Source of the DNA: Thermoplasmatota archaeon
GTDB taxonomy: Archaea; Thermoplasmatota; Poseidoniia; Poseidoniales; Thalassarchaeaceae
Direction of reading: 5' to 3'
NCBI GenBank assembly: GCA_030828405.1
Contig: JAURCP010000001.1
Span: forward strand, 101,502-158,081
DNA: 56,580 bases
The position numbers and the translations under genes are program-made. This document shows positions 36,466 to 45,337 of the stretch, in pieces (within the stretch, counting starts at the first letter, position 1; each line of letters starts with the position of its first letter). The notes beneath the pieces are model-generated. The model was not told where the DNA came from. It made no database searches and saw only the letters and a program-made list of their open reading frames with translations.

Positions 36466-39251
36466 CTTATCCCCTCCCTTTTTCTTCTTTCAGTGTGAAC
36501 CCATGCACTTCCTGCCAATCTAGGATTTTCTAGATATTCTTCAGAAGGTATGACAGTCACTTCCCAACTTTCATCAACCTCATCCGGCGGAATTGTTGGG
36601 TCCATACCAAATAAAGCTCCATTGTGATAGGGTTCAATTTCGGATGACAATCTTCTTTCTTTATCCCTGATTGAATGTTCTCCTGCTCTTTTCTCAAGGA
36701 TATCTTGTAATTCAGAATGCTTTAATCTGGGCGATGGTAAATCAGCGGGGTCATCAATTTTTAAATCTCGACATTTTCTTTCTATATTCTTATACAGTCT
36801 GTCTGGAGTAATTGGCAACTCATTCATCCTAACTCCGATTGCATCGTAAACCGCATTACATACAGCTGGTAAAATAGGCAATAAGGGACCTTCTCCAGCT
36901 TCTTTTGCACCAAATGGTCCCTCGGGATCATTCGATTCCACGATAATAGGAGTTACATGTGGCATTTCATGTACACTAGGGATCTTATAATCTAGTAAAT
37001 CTGTATTCATTAGATTTCCAGTTCTACCATACCTCATTTCTTCCGAGAGAACTTGTCCCATGCCCATATGACAAGAGCCTATGATTTGTCCTTTGACAGC
37101 TAGTGGATTAAGCGCTTTCCCACAATCATGAGCAGCCCAAACTTTCTCGACCTTTGTTTGACCAGTTTCAACATCAACTTTCACTTCTGCTACATATGCC
37201 GAAAATGAATATGCAGGTGCTAAACCTGCAGCCGCACCTTTGTGTGCTCTACCCATTGGAGGTGTCCTGTAGGCTCCTGAGGCAACTAACGCTCCTCGAT
37301 CTTCCTGAGCTTTGTGTAATGCCTCAAGGTAAGATACACCAATTGCAGGGTCATCTTTTCTGAAAATCCTCCTGTCTCCAATAACTAGTTTTTCAATTGG
37401 TGCTTTGGTGATTTCAGAAGTCGCATCCAATAAATCATTTCTAATATCCATTGCAGCCGAAATCGCGGCATTTGCATTCATGAATGTAACCCTTGATGAA
37501 TAAGAGCCTAAATCAACTGGAGATGTATCAGTTTCTCTAGATTTTATCCTAATCATATCCAATGGTAATCCTAGAACCTCTGCAACAGATTGGGCCACTA
37601 CAGTATCTGACCCTTGCCCTATATCTGCTGCTCCTGTATGTACAGTTACTCCACCATCCATATCGATTTTCAAATGAACTGTTGCATGTGGGAACTTATT
37701 GGGGTCCCAGTGTATAGGCAGTCCACTGCCTGAAATAAAGAACCCACAACCAATTCCGATGCCATGTCCGAGAGGCATTTTTCTGAACTTATCTTTCCAT
37801 CCAGATTCTTTCATCACTCTTTCTAAACATTCTCTCATCCCTATACTAGTAACTCTAAATCCAGTAATTGTTGCTGAGTGAGGGGGTAATAAATTAGCTA
37901 ATCTGAAAGATATAGGGTCAACTTGTAATTGTTCGGAAATATCGTCTATACCTACTTCTACTGCACATCTTGAATTAACAGCTCCATGTCCTCTCATGGC
38001 TCCACTGGCAGGTTTGTTTGTCCACACTCTTGCTCCAGTGTAGTGAAATGCTCCAATCTCATAAGGGGCAGTATGTAGAACTCCATTGTAATATGTAGTT
38101 ACATGTCCAAAAGATGCAAATGCGCCCCCGTCGATTAGCGCATCTGTCTCAATTCCACATAATCTACCTTTTTCGTCAGCATGTAGATTCATTTCAATAT
38201 GGGAGGGATGTCTTCCTCTATTTATCCAATAAACTTCCTCTCTATCAAATGTAATTCTAACAGGTCTACCAGATTTACGTGCTAGTATAGAGGCACACAT
38301 TTCATGTGGGAAAGGATCGGATTTTCCACCAAATCCTCCACCTACAAAGGTTCGATGTACATTTATCTGATGCATTGGTATTTCTAATACATCCGCTAAA
38401 GCCCTATGTACGTAATGAGGAACCTGTTGAGGCGTGTAAAGCGTTAACCTTCCTGACGGATCCCAATCAGCAACAACAGCGTGAGGTTCAGTGGCTGCAT
38501 GGTTAACTCCATTGAAAAACCAATTTTTTTTATGACTGGCCACGGCATTTTTCTTCATCGATTTAATGTGTCCAAATTCTTGAAACACTCTTTTCTGTAT
38601 ATTTGCCTCGCCAATATGATATTCTCCTCTGTCATGAATAGGAACTTCTGAATCTTTCAATCCATCTTTCATATCGTGAATTGAGTCTAGAATTTCATAT
38701 TCAATATTAATCAATCTAACTGCTTCTAGAGCAGTGGCTTCATCCTCTGCTGCAACACATGCAATTAGGTCTCCAATGTGCCTAACTCTATCAACTGCCA
38801 TAGCATGTTCATCTTTTGTTACAGGAAGGACTCCAAATTTATTTTTTGCATCATCTCCCGTAGCAATGGAAACGACTCCTGGTAAATTTAATGCATCTGA
38901 CAAGTCGATAGATAAAATTCTTGCATAATGGTACGGCGATCTTACAATTTTACCGATTAGCTCATTTGGTAATCTAATATCGTCGCCATACTTTGCTCTT
39001 CCTGTTACTTTCCAATTACTGTCAACTAAAGATGTAGGTTTGCCAACAACTCTTCCAGTAATCAAATTATCATGTCTATGGTCTCCCCAAGGTTGTTTTT
39101 TCATCCCTCCTTGACTTTCAGGAATCATTTTTTCATCTCTAGGTTCACTGAAAGAGTTTTTGCCTCCTGAACCTGGTCTAGAGAAAGAAATTTTTCCTGG
39201 TTGTTGACGGTAACCAACCATCTCATCCTTTTCCTCATCAGACATTATCAT
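36462..39251 (-). CDS. Molybdenum hydroxylase molybdopterin-binding large subunit
   Basis: The 929 residues match the xanthine dehydrogenase/aldehyde oxidase/4-HBCR large subunit. The core starts near residue 67 (RVVGKPTSLVDSNWKVTGRAKYGDDI). The Mo cofactor motif GGGFGGKSDPFPHEM, AMRGHGAVNSRCAVE, GAADIGQGSDTVVAQ and the catalytic Glu segment PFGAKEAGEGPLLPI are present. There is an unusual ~65-residue hydrophilic N-terminal extension and ~100 extra C-terminal residues, compared with ~770 for the family. ATG 39251 or ATG 39245 (better SD spacing) may be used. Together with the adjacent 2Fe-2S and FAD subunits it forms an alpha-beta-gamma enzyme. The substrate is unknown. Confidence 0.94.
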   Translation of the reverse strand: MIMSDEEKDEMVGYRQQPGKISFSRPGSGGKNSFSEPRDEKMIPESQGGMKKQPWGDHRHDNLITGRVVGKPTSLVDSNWKVTGRAKYGDDIRLPNELIGKIVRSPYHYARILSIDLSDALNLPGVVSIATGDDAKNKFGVLPVTKDEHAMAVDRVRHIGDLIACVAAEDEATALEAVRLINIEYEILDSIHDMKDGLKDSEVPIHDRGEYHIGEANIQKRVFQEFGHIKSMKKNAVASHKKNWFFNGVNHAATEPHAVVADWDPSGRLTLYTPQQVPHYVHRALADVLEIPMHQINVHRTFVGGGFGGKSDPFPHEMCASILARKSGRPVRITFDREEVYWINRGRHPSHIEMNLHADEKGRLCGIETDALIDGGAFASFGHVTTYYNGVLHTAPYEIGAFHYTGARVWTNKPASGAMRGHGAVNSRCAVEVGIDDISEQLQVDPISFRLANLLPPHSATITGFRVTSIGMRECLERVMKESGWKDKFRKMPLGHGIGIGCGFFISGSGLPIHWDPNKFPHATVHLKIDMDGGVTVHTGAADIGQGSDTVVAQSVAEVLGLPLDMIRIKSRETDTSPVDLGSYSSRVTFMNANAAISAAMDIRNDLLDATSEITKAPIEKLVIGDRRIFRKDDPAIGVSYLEALHKAQEDRGALVASGAYRTPPMGRAHKGAAAGLAPAYSFSAYVAEVKVDVETGQTKVEKVWAAHDCGKALNPLAVKGQIIGSCHMGMGQVLSEEMRYGRTGNLMNTDLLDYKIPSVHEMPHVTPIIVESNDPEGPFGAKEAGEGPLLPILPAVCNAVYDAIGVRMNELPITPDRLYKNIERKCRDLKIDDPADLPSPRLKHSELQDILEKRAGEHSIRDKERRLSSEIEPYHNGALFGMDPTIPPDEVDESWEVTVIPSEEYLENPRLAGSAWVHTERRKREGIR

Positions 39252-39254
39252 TCC

Positions 39255-39851
39255 TCATTTCTCAAATCCCGGATTCGGATTACTTTTTGGTATAGTAGTA
39301 TTTTCTATCTTATTGCCAGAAACTAATAATTCACTGGCGGCTTTAACCGAATCAACAATTTGTTGGTATCCAGTACATCTACATAGATTCCCTTCGATAG
39401 CATTCTTAATTTCTAATTCATTAGGGGTAGGATTTCCCTCCAATAGTGAAGAGATTACTACTAAGAATCCGGGTGTACAAAAACCACACTGACTCCCTCC
39501 ATATTCACTAAACATTTCTTGTATAGGATGTAGGTGGTGGCCATCGGACAAACCTTCTACAGTAGTAATCTCATTACTCTCAACTTCTTGTGCTAATACT
39601 AAGCAAGACAACTTAGGTTTCCCATTTACTAATACTGAACAACAACCACATGTCCCCATGTCACAACCCCTCTTGACTCCTAGTGTGCCTACTTGATCTC
39701 TTAGAACATCTAAAAGAATAGCATTACTCTCAATATGTTTTGAAATTTCTTTACCATTTACTTTTGCTTTCCAAGGTATTTTTTCAGGGCCTGGAAGCAT
39801 CGGTAGACGTATGACACTCATGTGAACATCTTCACCACACGGACTCTCCAT
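39255..39851 (-). CDS. Molybdenum hydroxylase [2Fe-2S] small subunit
   Basis: This 198-residue electron-transfer subunit has the plant-ferredoxin cluster motif RGCDMGTCGCCSVLVNGK with a further Cys in KLSCLVLA. The all-helical domain carries the second cluster (GGSQCGFCTPGF and GNLCRCTGYQQI). The family core starts at about residue 27, and the N-terminal ~25 residues (with MLPGPEKIPW) are an addition. A start at an internal Met (residue 11, MSVIRLPMLPG) is also possible. It lies four bases upstream of the large subunit gene and 27 bases downstream of the HTH regulator, consistent with one operon. Confidence 0.96.
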   Translation of the reverse strand: MESPCGEDVHMSVIRLPMLPGPEKIPWKAKVNGKEISKHIESNAILLDVLRDQVGTLGVKRGCDMGTCGCCSVLVNGKPKLSCLVLAQEVESNEITTVEGLSDGHHLHPIQEMFSEYGGSQCGFCTPGFLVVISSLLEGNPTPNELEIKNAIEGNLCRCTGYQQIVDSVKAASELLVSGNKIENTTIPKSNPNPGFEK

Positions 39852-39878
39852 TTGAGTATTCGGATTTTCATCCTCAAC

Positions 39879-40529
39879 TTATTCAAGATCCTTAATTACT
39901 TTATTCATTATTTCGACTTCTGCTCTTCTTATGTGTTCACCATAAGTACTTCTTGCCATATTCATCTCGTCAGCTAGTTGTTTCAGAGTGATACTTCTAT
40001 CCATGCTGTAGAATCCTTTTCTAGTAGCGTGCTTCAAAACTTCTATCTGTCTTTCAGTCAAAATTGATTCCCAAACACTTCCATTATCTTCTTTTTGAAA
40101 GGTTTGAACTGATATATTGTCAGGAGGTAAAACCATTCTAATGAGTCTGATGAACCTACTTACGGATTTTGACAAGCCAGAAATTCTCAATTCCATGCCT
40201 TTTTCTTCTGAAATACCGTAAGGAGGGTGAATATGTATATTTGATAATTCAATTGCAGAGATTGCTAGTGGATGAGTACACAATAAACTTACTAAAACCC
40301 CGTCCTCATTTTCTTCATGTGTCTCAATTACCTTGAAGTTCTCTAAATCTGAAAAATCATCTATACTTTTTCCTTTTTTTAACTTGATTTCTGCTAACTG
40401 AGTGACACTTTTTTCATTTATTGCCAGATGTCCAAGAATTTCCATTCTATCGCATAAATTAAGAATTTCTGATATTTCTGTTGCACCGTAAAGTGAGATG
40501 GTTTTCCACCTTAGTATCACTTTGCGCAT
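39879..40529 (-). CDS. HTH-10 (bacterio-opsin activator-like) transcription regulator
   Basis: Residues ~155-216 form the HTH_10 domain: LTERQIEVLKHATRKGFYSMDRSITLKQLADEMNMARSTYGEHIRRAEVEIMNKVI. This domain is characteristic of haloarchaeal Bat and related euryarchaeal regulators. The N-terminal ~150 residues resemble the sensory region of such proteins but lack a recognisable cofactor motif. It is the first gene of the leftward molybdenum hydroxylase operon, so it probably controls that operon in response to its substrate. No SD is obvious before the ATG at 40529. Confidence 0.88.
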   Translation of the reverse strand: MRKVILRWKTISLYGATEISEILNLCDRMEILGHLAINEKSVTQLAEIKLKKGKSIDDFSDLENFKVIETHEENEDGVLVSLLCTHPLAISAIELSNIHIHPPYGISEEKGMELRISGLSKSVSRFIRLIRMVLPPDNISVQTFQKEDNGSVWESILTERQIEVLKHATRKGFYSMDRSITLKQLADEMNMARSTYGEHIRRAEVEIMNKVIKDLE

Positions 40530-40572
40530 ACTGTGTGGAACATACTTTTCTTATTGAACCCCTCGGTAATTA

Positions 40573-41790
40573 TTAATTCCAATACGTTTCACGAATTTCT
40601 TGATTAGTTTCCATGCATAGTGTCACATCAGAAGGCCTTTCCGGTTGTATTAAATTCCCATTCAAATGATTAATCATTGGCTCCACATTAGATTCATTTA
40701 CTACTCCCCAACCAATCTGTGTGCATGGAGCAACTGGAGATACGGGGGTAGTCCCAGAAAGGGGGTCCCAAGTATTGAATGATGGATACCAGGCCGATAG
40801 ATTTAGTGCATCTCTAATTTGTGCCTGTGAAATATTCATATCATCCCCATTCACTAAATATCCACTTCTTATTTCAGGGTCTGCTCCTGAAGAGAAATCT
40901 CCCGATTCAGTCCTTAAGTATTGGATTACCTTCGAAAGAAGACCCGCAGTCCTTGGTGTTGCAAAAGAGGTACCGCTGGTTTCATGATAGCCATCAATAT
41001 CGTCATGATTTGGTAACACTTGAGTCCAATCCGCAGCTATATCTGGATATGAACCACTCATAGTTTCCTTCTGATCATCTCCCTCTTCTGCATATCCTGA
41101 GATTCCAATGCTCCAAGGCGGTCCTGCTGTCGAATCTTGAACTGCTGGTGAGGGTGAATTATCTGCAGCACCCGTATGAATTTTCTTCTCTTGTACAACT
41201 GCAATTTCAGTTGCATCTTCTATCCCTGGTACAGGAATTGAACCGATTGGCCCAAAACTAGTACTGATAATATCCACTAATGGTTGGTTAGCAGCCGCTA
41301 ATACTGCAGCGTCACTGAATCCCTCAACAAAGAATATAATGGCATCAGGATTTGCATCTAAAACTGCTCCTGTCACTGCGGTTCCATGACCATCAGAAGG
41401 GTCATCTAGAATTGGTATTTCTGTATTATCATCAGGTGTTGTACCAATAATTTTTGTCCCAGGGAAATAAACTATGTCTGTAGAATTAATATTATCCCAA
41501 CATGTTTCTTTATCGGCCTCATATCTTTCCTGCCAAGTCCCAGAAAATGTCAAATCACATGTCATTGTTACTCCCAAACCATTTAGAATCCATTCTGGAT
41601 AAGTCTCATTAGTCCTAAAATGATCATGATATACGTTGATTCCAGTATCTACAGGCGCTACAATCGAATAATTTCTGAATGTATCATCGTCTTTAATCAA
41701 AGTTTCATCTACAGAATCATCAGAGATACACCCGCTGAGTGATGCCGTAATCATTACCAAGACTAATGACAAACTTAGTTGTTTCATCAA
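40573..41790 (-). CDS. Subtilisin-like serine protease, lipoprotein
   Basis: This 405-residue secreted S8-type protease is anchored by a lipobox (SLSGC21). The catalytic triad is D48 in VDTGINVYHD, H135 in DGHGTAVTG and S275 in GTSFATPRTAG. The likely oxyanion Asn is N211. Unlike most subtilases there is no propeptide between lipobox and catalytic domain, and a ~75-residue insert with two Cys separates D and H. It is transcribed in the same direction as, and just downstream of, the XdhC gene (23 bases). The probable role is degradation of external protein for nutrition. A specific maturation role is speculation. Confidence 0.88.
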   Translation of the reverse strand: MMKQLSLSLVLVMITASLSGCISDDSVDETLIKDDDTFRNYSIVAPVDTGINVYHDHFRTNETYPEWILNGLGVTMTCDLTFSGTWQERYEADKETCWDNINSTDIVYFPGTKIIGTTPDDNTEIPILDDPSDGHGTAVTGAVLDANPDAIIFFVEGFSDAAVLAAANQPLVDIISTSFGPIGSIPVPGIEDATEIAVVQEKKIHTGAADNSPSPAVQDSTAGPPWSIGISGYAEEGDDQKETMSGSYPDIAADWTQVLPNHDDIDGYHETSGTSFATPRTAGLLSKVIQYLRTESGDFSSGADPEIRSGYLVNGDDMNISQAQIRDALNLSAWYPSFNTWDPLSGTTPVSPVAPCTQIGWGVVNESNVEPMINHLNGNLIQPERPSDVTLCMETNQEIRETYWN

Positions 41791-41813
41791 TCAACCGAGA
41801 CGTTATTTCTTTT

Positions 41814-42659
41814 TCAGTTCTCCGTGTGAGTGATTTTTCTCTCTAATGCTAGAATCTCTGCACAGACTGCTAATCCAATTTCTTCAGGTGTTTCAGCACC
41901 AATATCAATACCAATCGGACATCGTGCATTATTGAACCATTCTTCGCGAACACCATCATCCATTGCCGCTTTCTTGAATGATTTCCATTTCGAGACTGAT
42001 CCAATAGCTCCAATTCTAGGCCTTGAATCATCTTTTCGTAATTTCAGGAATCCTAATAATAATTCTTGATCTACTGACCAATCATGCCCTAACAATAGAA
42101 TATCTGAAAATCGTTTTATAGATTCAGAATCCTCCGATTCAAGAAAATCATTGGCATTCATTGAGATATTTTCATTAGAGAATGGGTATTTTTCAGTGTT
42201 AGAATATTCTTTTCTAACATCAAAAACAGAGTAATCCCAACCTAACGATTCGGCAACTAGCCCAACACATCTCCCTACATGTCCTCCACCTGCAATCAAA
42301 ATATGAGGCATTGGTTCAATAATCTCCATACTCACTTCCACTTGCCCTCCACACAAACTGTCAAGAGCTATACCTTCTTTTCCTTTCGCATCCTTGTAAA
42401 GATAGAATGTTTCTATTAATCCACCTTTTTTCCGATTTACTTTGTTTTCTTTGTTTAACAATTGAATTAATTTTTTTTCGATTTTTAGTTCTAATCCCGC
42501 ACCGCCTACAGTGCCAAAGTTTTGCATTATTGAATTAATTGCTAGTTTTGCCCCAGGTTTACCAGGAACACTTCCTTTTGCAGAGACAACTGTTGCGATG
42601 GCGACCCTATGTCCTTGTTTTACTTGATCCAATGCCCAAGACAAAACATGAACTGACAT
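41814..42659 (-). CDS. XdhC/CoxI family molybdenum cofactor maturation protein
   Basis: This 281-residue protein resembles XdhC, which binds the molybdenum cofactor, helps sulfurate it and inserts it into hydroxylases. The N-terminal domain has ATVVSAKGSVPGKPGAKLAI and GTVGGAGLE, with DSLCGGQVEV replacing the family's CGG-x-V/L motif. The C-terminal NAD-type Rossmann motif is LIAGGGHVGRCVG, with LLGHDWSVDQELL and RCPIGIDIGAETPEEIGLAVCAEIL closing the family signature. Its place beside a MocA-like gene and a molybdenum hydroxylase operon supports the role. The start ATG 42659 has no strong SD. Confidence 0.94.
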   Translation of the reverse strand: MSVHVLSWALDQVKQGHRVAIATVVSAKGSVPGKPGAKLAINSIMQNFGTVGGAGLELKIEKKLIQLLNKENKVNRKKGGLIETFYLYKDAKGKEGIALDSLCGGQVEVSMEIIEPMPHILIAGGGHVGRCVGLVAESLGWDYSVFDVRKEYSNTEKYPFSNENISMNANDFLESEDSESIKRFSDILLLGHDWSVDQELLLGFLKLRKDDSRPRIGAIGSVSKWKSFKKAAMDDGVREEWFNNARCPIGIDIGAETPEEIGLAVCAEILALERKITHTEN

Positions 42660-42715
42660 GTGCCTCTGAGGGAGCCCTATACTTTTTGATTTTGTATATC
42701 GTTGTCTGAAAACAA

Positions 42716-43294
42716 TTACAAATGATCTTCAATAGTAATTTCTCTTAATTTTTCCAAATCTTCAGGGAAATCTATGTTTAGATGTAAGAACTCATCATCT
42801 ACTTCTAATTTTATTGGATTGATAATATCTCGGAGGGGAGTAGAAGGATTACTTGTAAGAATTTTTTCACAATCCTCTTTAGATAAAATTACTGGGTGTC
42901 CACCTTTACCATTCTTACTAGGACAAGATGTATTTTCCGAATTAATTAATTTTTCAATAGTTGTATTTGAGAACCCTGGGCGGTCTACTGGAACTATCAG
43001 GCATCTTTCGCTTTCAAGTTCCTTAATTCCACACTGTATACTCCCAGTTCTGCCACTCTCTGGCTGAGTATTAATCACTACCTTCTCACCTAACTTTTCC
43101 ATCTCATTAAATAATTCTGCTCTAGTAACAATAATTATTCTCAATTTTTTTTGCTTTAATTTTCTGATTAATATCTGAATCAATGATTCGCCATGAATAT
43201 CTACCAATGCTTTAGGTTCTCCTAGTCTTTTACTGGCTCCTGCAGTAAGTAGAATTGCATCTATTAGGCTCAAACTAACCACTGTTTTCATCAT
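42716..43294 (-). CDS. MocA-like molybdenum cofactor nucleotidyltransferase
   Basis: This 192-residue enzyme of the MobA/MocA family adds CMP (or GMP) to molybdopterin for use by hydroxylases. Visible are the nucleotide-binding N-terminus ILLTAGASKRLGEPKALVDIHG (LxAGxSxRxG..K), QPESGRTGSIQCGI, and the metal-binding VPVDRPGFS. MocA with cytosine is favoured because the nearby enzyme is of the xanthine dehydrogenase type, which uses MCD in prokaryotes. ATG 43294 and ATG 43291 are equivalent start options. It overlaps the last 20 bases of the upstream protease gene. Confidence 0.9.
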   Translation of the reverse strand: MMKTVVSLSLIDAILLTAGASKRLGEPKALVDIHGESLIQILIRKLKQKKLRIIIVTRAELFNEMEKLGEKVVINTQPESGRTGSIQCGIKELESERCLIVPVDRPGFSNTTIEKLINSENTSCPSKNGKGGHPVILSKEDCEKILTSNPSTPLRDIINPIKLEVDDEFLHLNIDFPEDLEKLREITIEDHL

Positions 43295-45263
43295 CTATTT
43301 GAGCTTCTAAATCTTCAACCCAATCTTCTATTTCTTCTTCAATTTGTTCATCAGAAAATACTCCAGATCCCTTCAATTTCATTGTTGTAACAGTCAGAGC
43401 GACAAATAAAATTATTACTAAAACAGATAATAATCCTGTTATCAGTGCCATATTGCTAGATCCGCTACTACTGCTTTTTCCTATTTTTTCTTCTCCGATT
43501 ACAGTTATATCAACAGCCAAATTTGTTGATGCTCTATCTTCAGTAATTGCTCTAACAAGTAATACTTGATTACCTTCAACAGTATTGTTTGGGAGATATT
43601 GTAGCCTATCGACAAGTAACGAATGAGTAACTGCAAAAGTCAACTCATTGGCATCAAAATCTGCTAAATCCATCCAGTTGTCTCTCATATCCCATGTTCT
43701 CCATTGCACTCTTGTAGCTCCACCTTCAACATTGAATTCTACTTCTTCTCCTTGAGTTAAATGGACTCTATTATCTTCTCCAAGTTCATTAATTAATGTC
43801 ACATTTAGAGTAAGTGATAATTCGTATACTTTGTTTGCAGCCTCCATCACAGACGGTATTGAATTAACATGTCCATGTCCATACACATTATTTTGTCTAT
43901 TTTTTGGAATATTATCTTCTGCACATGGCTCATTTGCCAGCATATAATGGCATTCTCTGTAAGTCGCGGTTTCCTGCATAATATTTCTGATATCAAATGG
44001 CGATAAATCAGGATTCGCTTGATACATTAAAGCCGCTAATCCTGCTGCACCAGGTGTTGCCATACTTGTTCCTGATTTACTTGTGTAGCCGTCACCTGTA
44101 TTGTAGTCCGGCGCCATAACGTTACTTCCAACAAAAGCAATATTTGGTTTCACTCTACCTTCTTCAGTAGGGCCTTGGCTGGAATAAACTGCAATTGCAG
44201 TATTTTTATCTAGTGCTCCAACAGTAATCACATCTTCAGCAGAGCCCGGCGTCCCGATTTGAGCACTGAATGCACTATTACCAGCAGCAATGAATAATGC
44301 AACACCTTCCCTCATCATTTCATTACCCATTCTGTTAACAGATTCTTCTTCGGATGAAGTCCATTCAATAGCTCCTGGGCCACCTAGACTCATACTCGCG
44401 GCTCTAATATTGAATATGTGTCTCTTCTCTACAGTCCATTCCATACCTGCCATAACGGTTGCAAAAGAACCAGAGCCACCCGAATCAAGTACTTTGACTC
44501 CGACAAGTTGAGCCATTGGAGCAACACCCTTGTTTTGGTAATCTGGCGCACCCGTTCCTGCAGTTATTCCTGCACAATGTGTGCCATGTCCTTGATCATC
44601 ATACGCTTTCACTTCTGTACCATTAGTTAGTTCAGGAGTATTTACTGGGTCATAAAATGCTATTACTTTAGGGTCATTTGTGCTGTTGTCATCGTCAATA
44701 TCATCTAAACCAACGTGTTCGCTATCGATTCCAGTATCTATTATCGCGACTACACTTCCTGTTCCTGTGTATCCAGTGTCTTGCCATACTTGTGTGACAT
44801 CATGAATCTCATTTACATCATTCATTTGAATCTCTAATCTTCCATCCAACTCTACGAAAACAACACCAGGTAATTCTACAATTTTCGTGACTAAATCTAT
44901 GTCTACTTTACCTGCTATGCTGTCTATTAACCAGTATCTAAATTGAACTTCGAAAGATACATGTTGTTCCAACATTCTTTCATCTTCTATCGTTGGAGTA
45001 TGGTCAAAATCTACAATTACGCTAATTCTATTATTTTCATCAAGATAATCATAATGGCTACTTTCTGGAGCCATCCAAATAGCATCATGGATTCTATCTT
45101 TGTTGGTGTCCATATTCGTATTTTCCCACCAATTTTGTTTTTGTTCGGATTCTTTCCTATCAGCCTCTTCCAATGATGCTGAAGATGCTATCAATGGTAC
45201 AACCAATAATCCTAGAATCATAATTGAAGTAATTCTTCTGACAAAATTCACTCTTACGCTCAT
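43275..45263 (-). CDS. Membrane-anchored subtilisin-like serine protease
   Basis: The preferred start is ATG 45263 (MSVRVNFVRR plus hydrophobic signal peptide), with a TACTTAT element ~27 bases upstream suiting a leaderless transcript. ATG 45341, overlapping the acyl-CoA dehydrogenase stop, would add 26 residues in front. Numbered from 45341, an I9-like propeptide (about 100-175) precedes the S8 domain with D202 (IIDTGID), H252 (GHGTHCAG), N355 (AAGNS) and S426 (GTSMATP). A beta-rich domain follows, then a membrane helix (MALITGLLSVLVIILFVALTV). The strongly acidic cytoplasmic tail is rich in Glu/Asp. It is a cell-surface protease facing outwards. Confidence 0.92.
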   Translation of the reverse strand: MSVRVNFVRRITSIMILGLLVVPLIASSASLEEADRKESEQKQNWWENTNMDTNKDRIHDAIWMAPESSHYDYLDENNRISVIVDFDHTPTIEDERMLEQHVSFEVQFRYWLIDSIAGKVDIDLVTKIVELPGVVFVELDGRLEIQMNDVNEIHDVTQVWQDTGYTGTGSVVAIIDTGIDSEHVGLDDIDDDNSTNDPKVIAFYDPVNTPELTNGTEVKAYDDQGHGTHCAGITAGTGAPDYQNKGVAPMAQLVGVKVLDSGGSGSFATVMAGMEWTVEKRHIFNIRAASMSLGGPGAIEWTSSEEESVNRMGNEMMREGVALFIAAGNSAFSAQIGTPGSAEDVITVGALDKNTAIAVYSSQGPTEEGRVKPNIAFVGSNVMAPDYNTGDGYTSKSGTSMATPGAAGLAALMYQANPDLSPFDIRNIMQETATYRECHYMLANEPCAEDNIPKNRQNNVYGHGHVNSIPSVMEAANKVYELSLTLNVTLINELGEDNRVHLTQGEEVEFNVEGGATRVQWRTWDMRDNWMDLADFDANELTFAVTHSLLVDRLQYLPNNTVEGNQVLLVRAITEDRASTNLAVDITVIGEEKIGKSSSSGSSNMALITGLLSVLVIILFVALTVTTMKLKGSGVFSDEQIEEEIEDWVEDLEAQIDDENSG

Positions 45264-45337
45264 ATTATCAAACGTCGGAGTATTCCATAAGTATTGAATG
45301 AAACGGTTTAGTGTTCCTACAATAATTATAATTAGAT

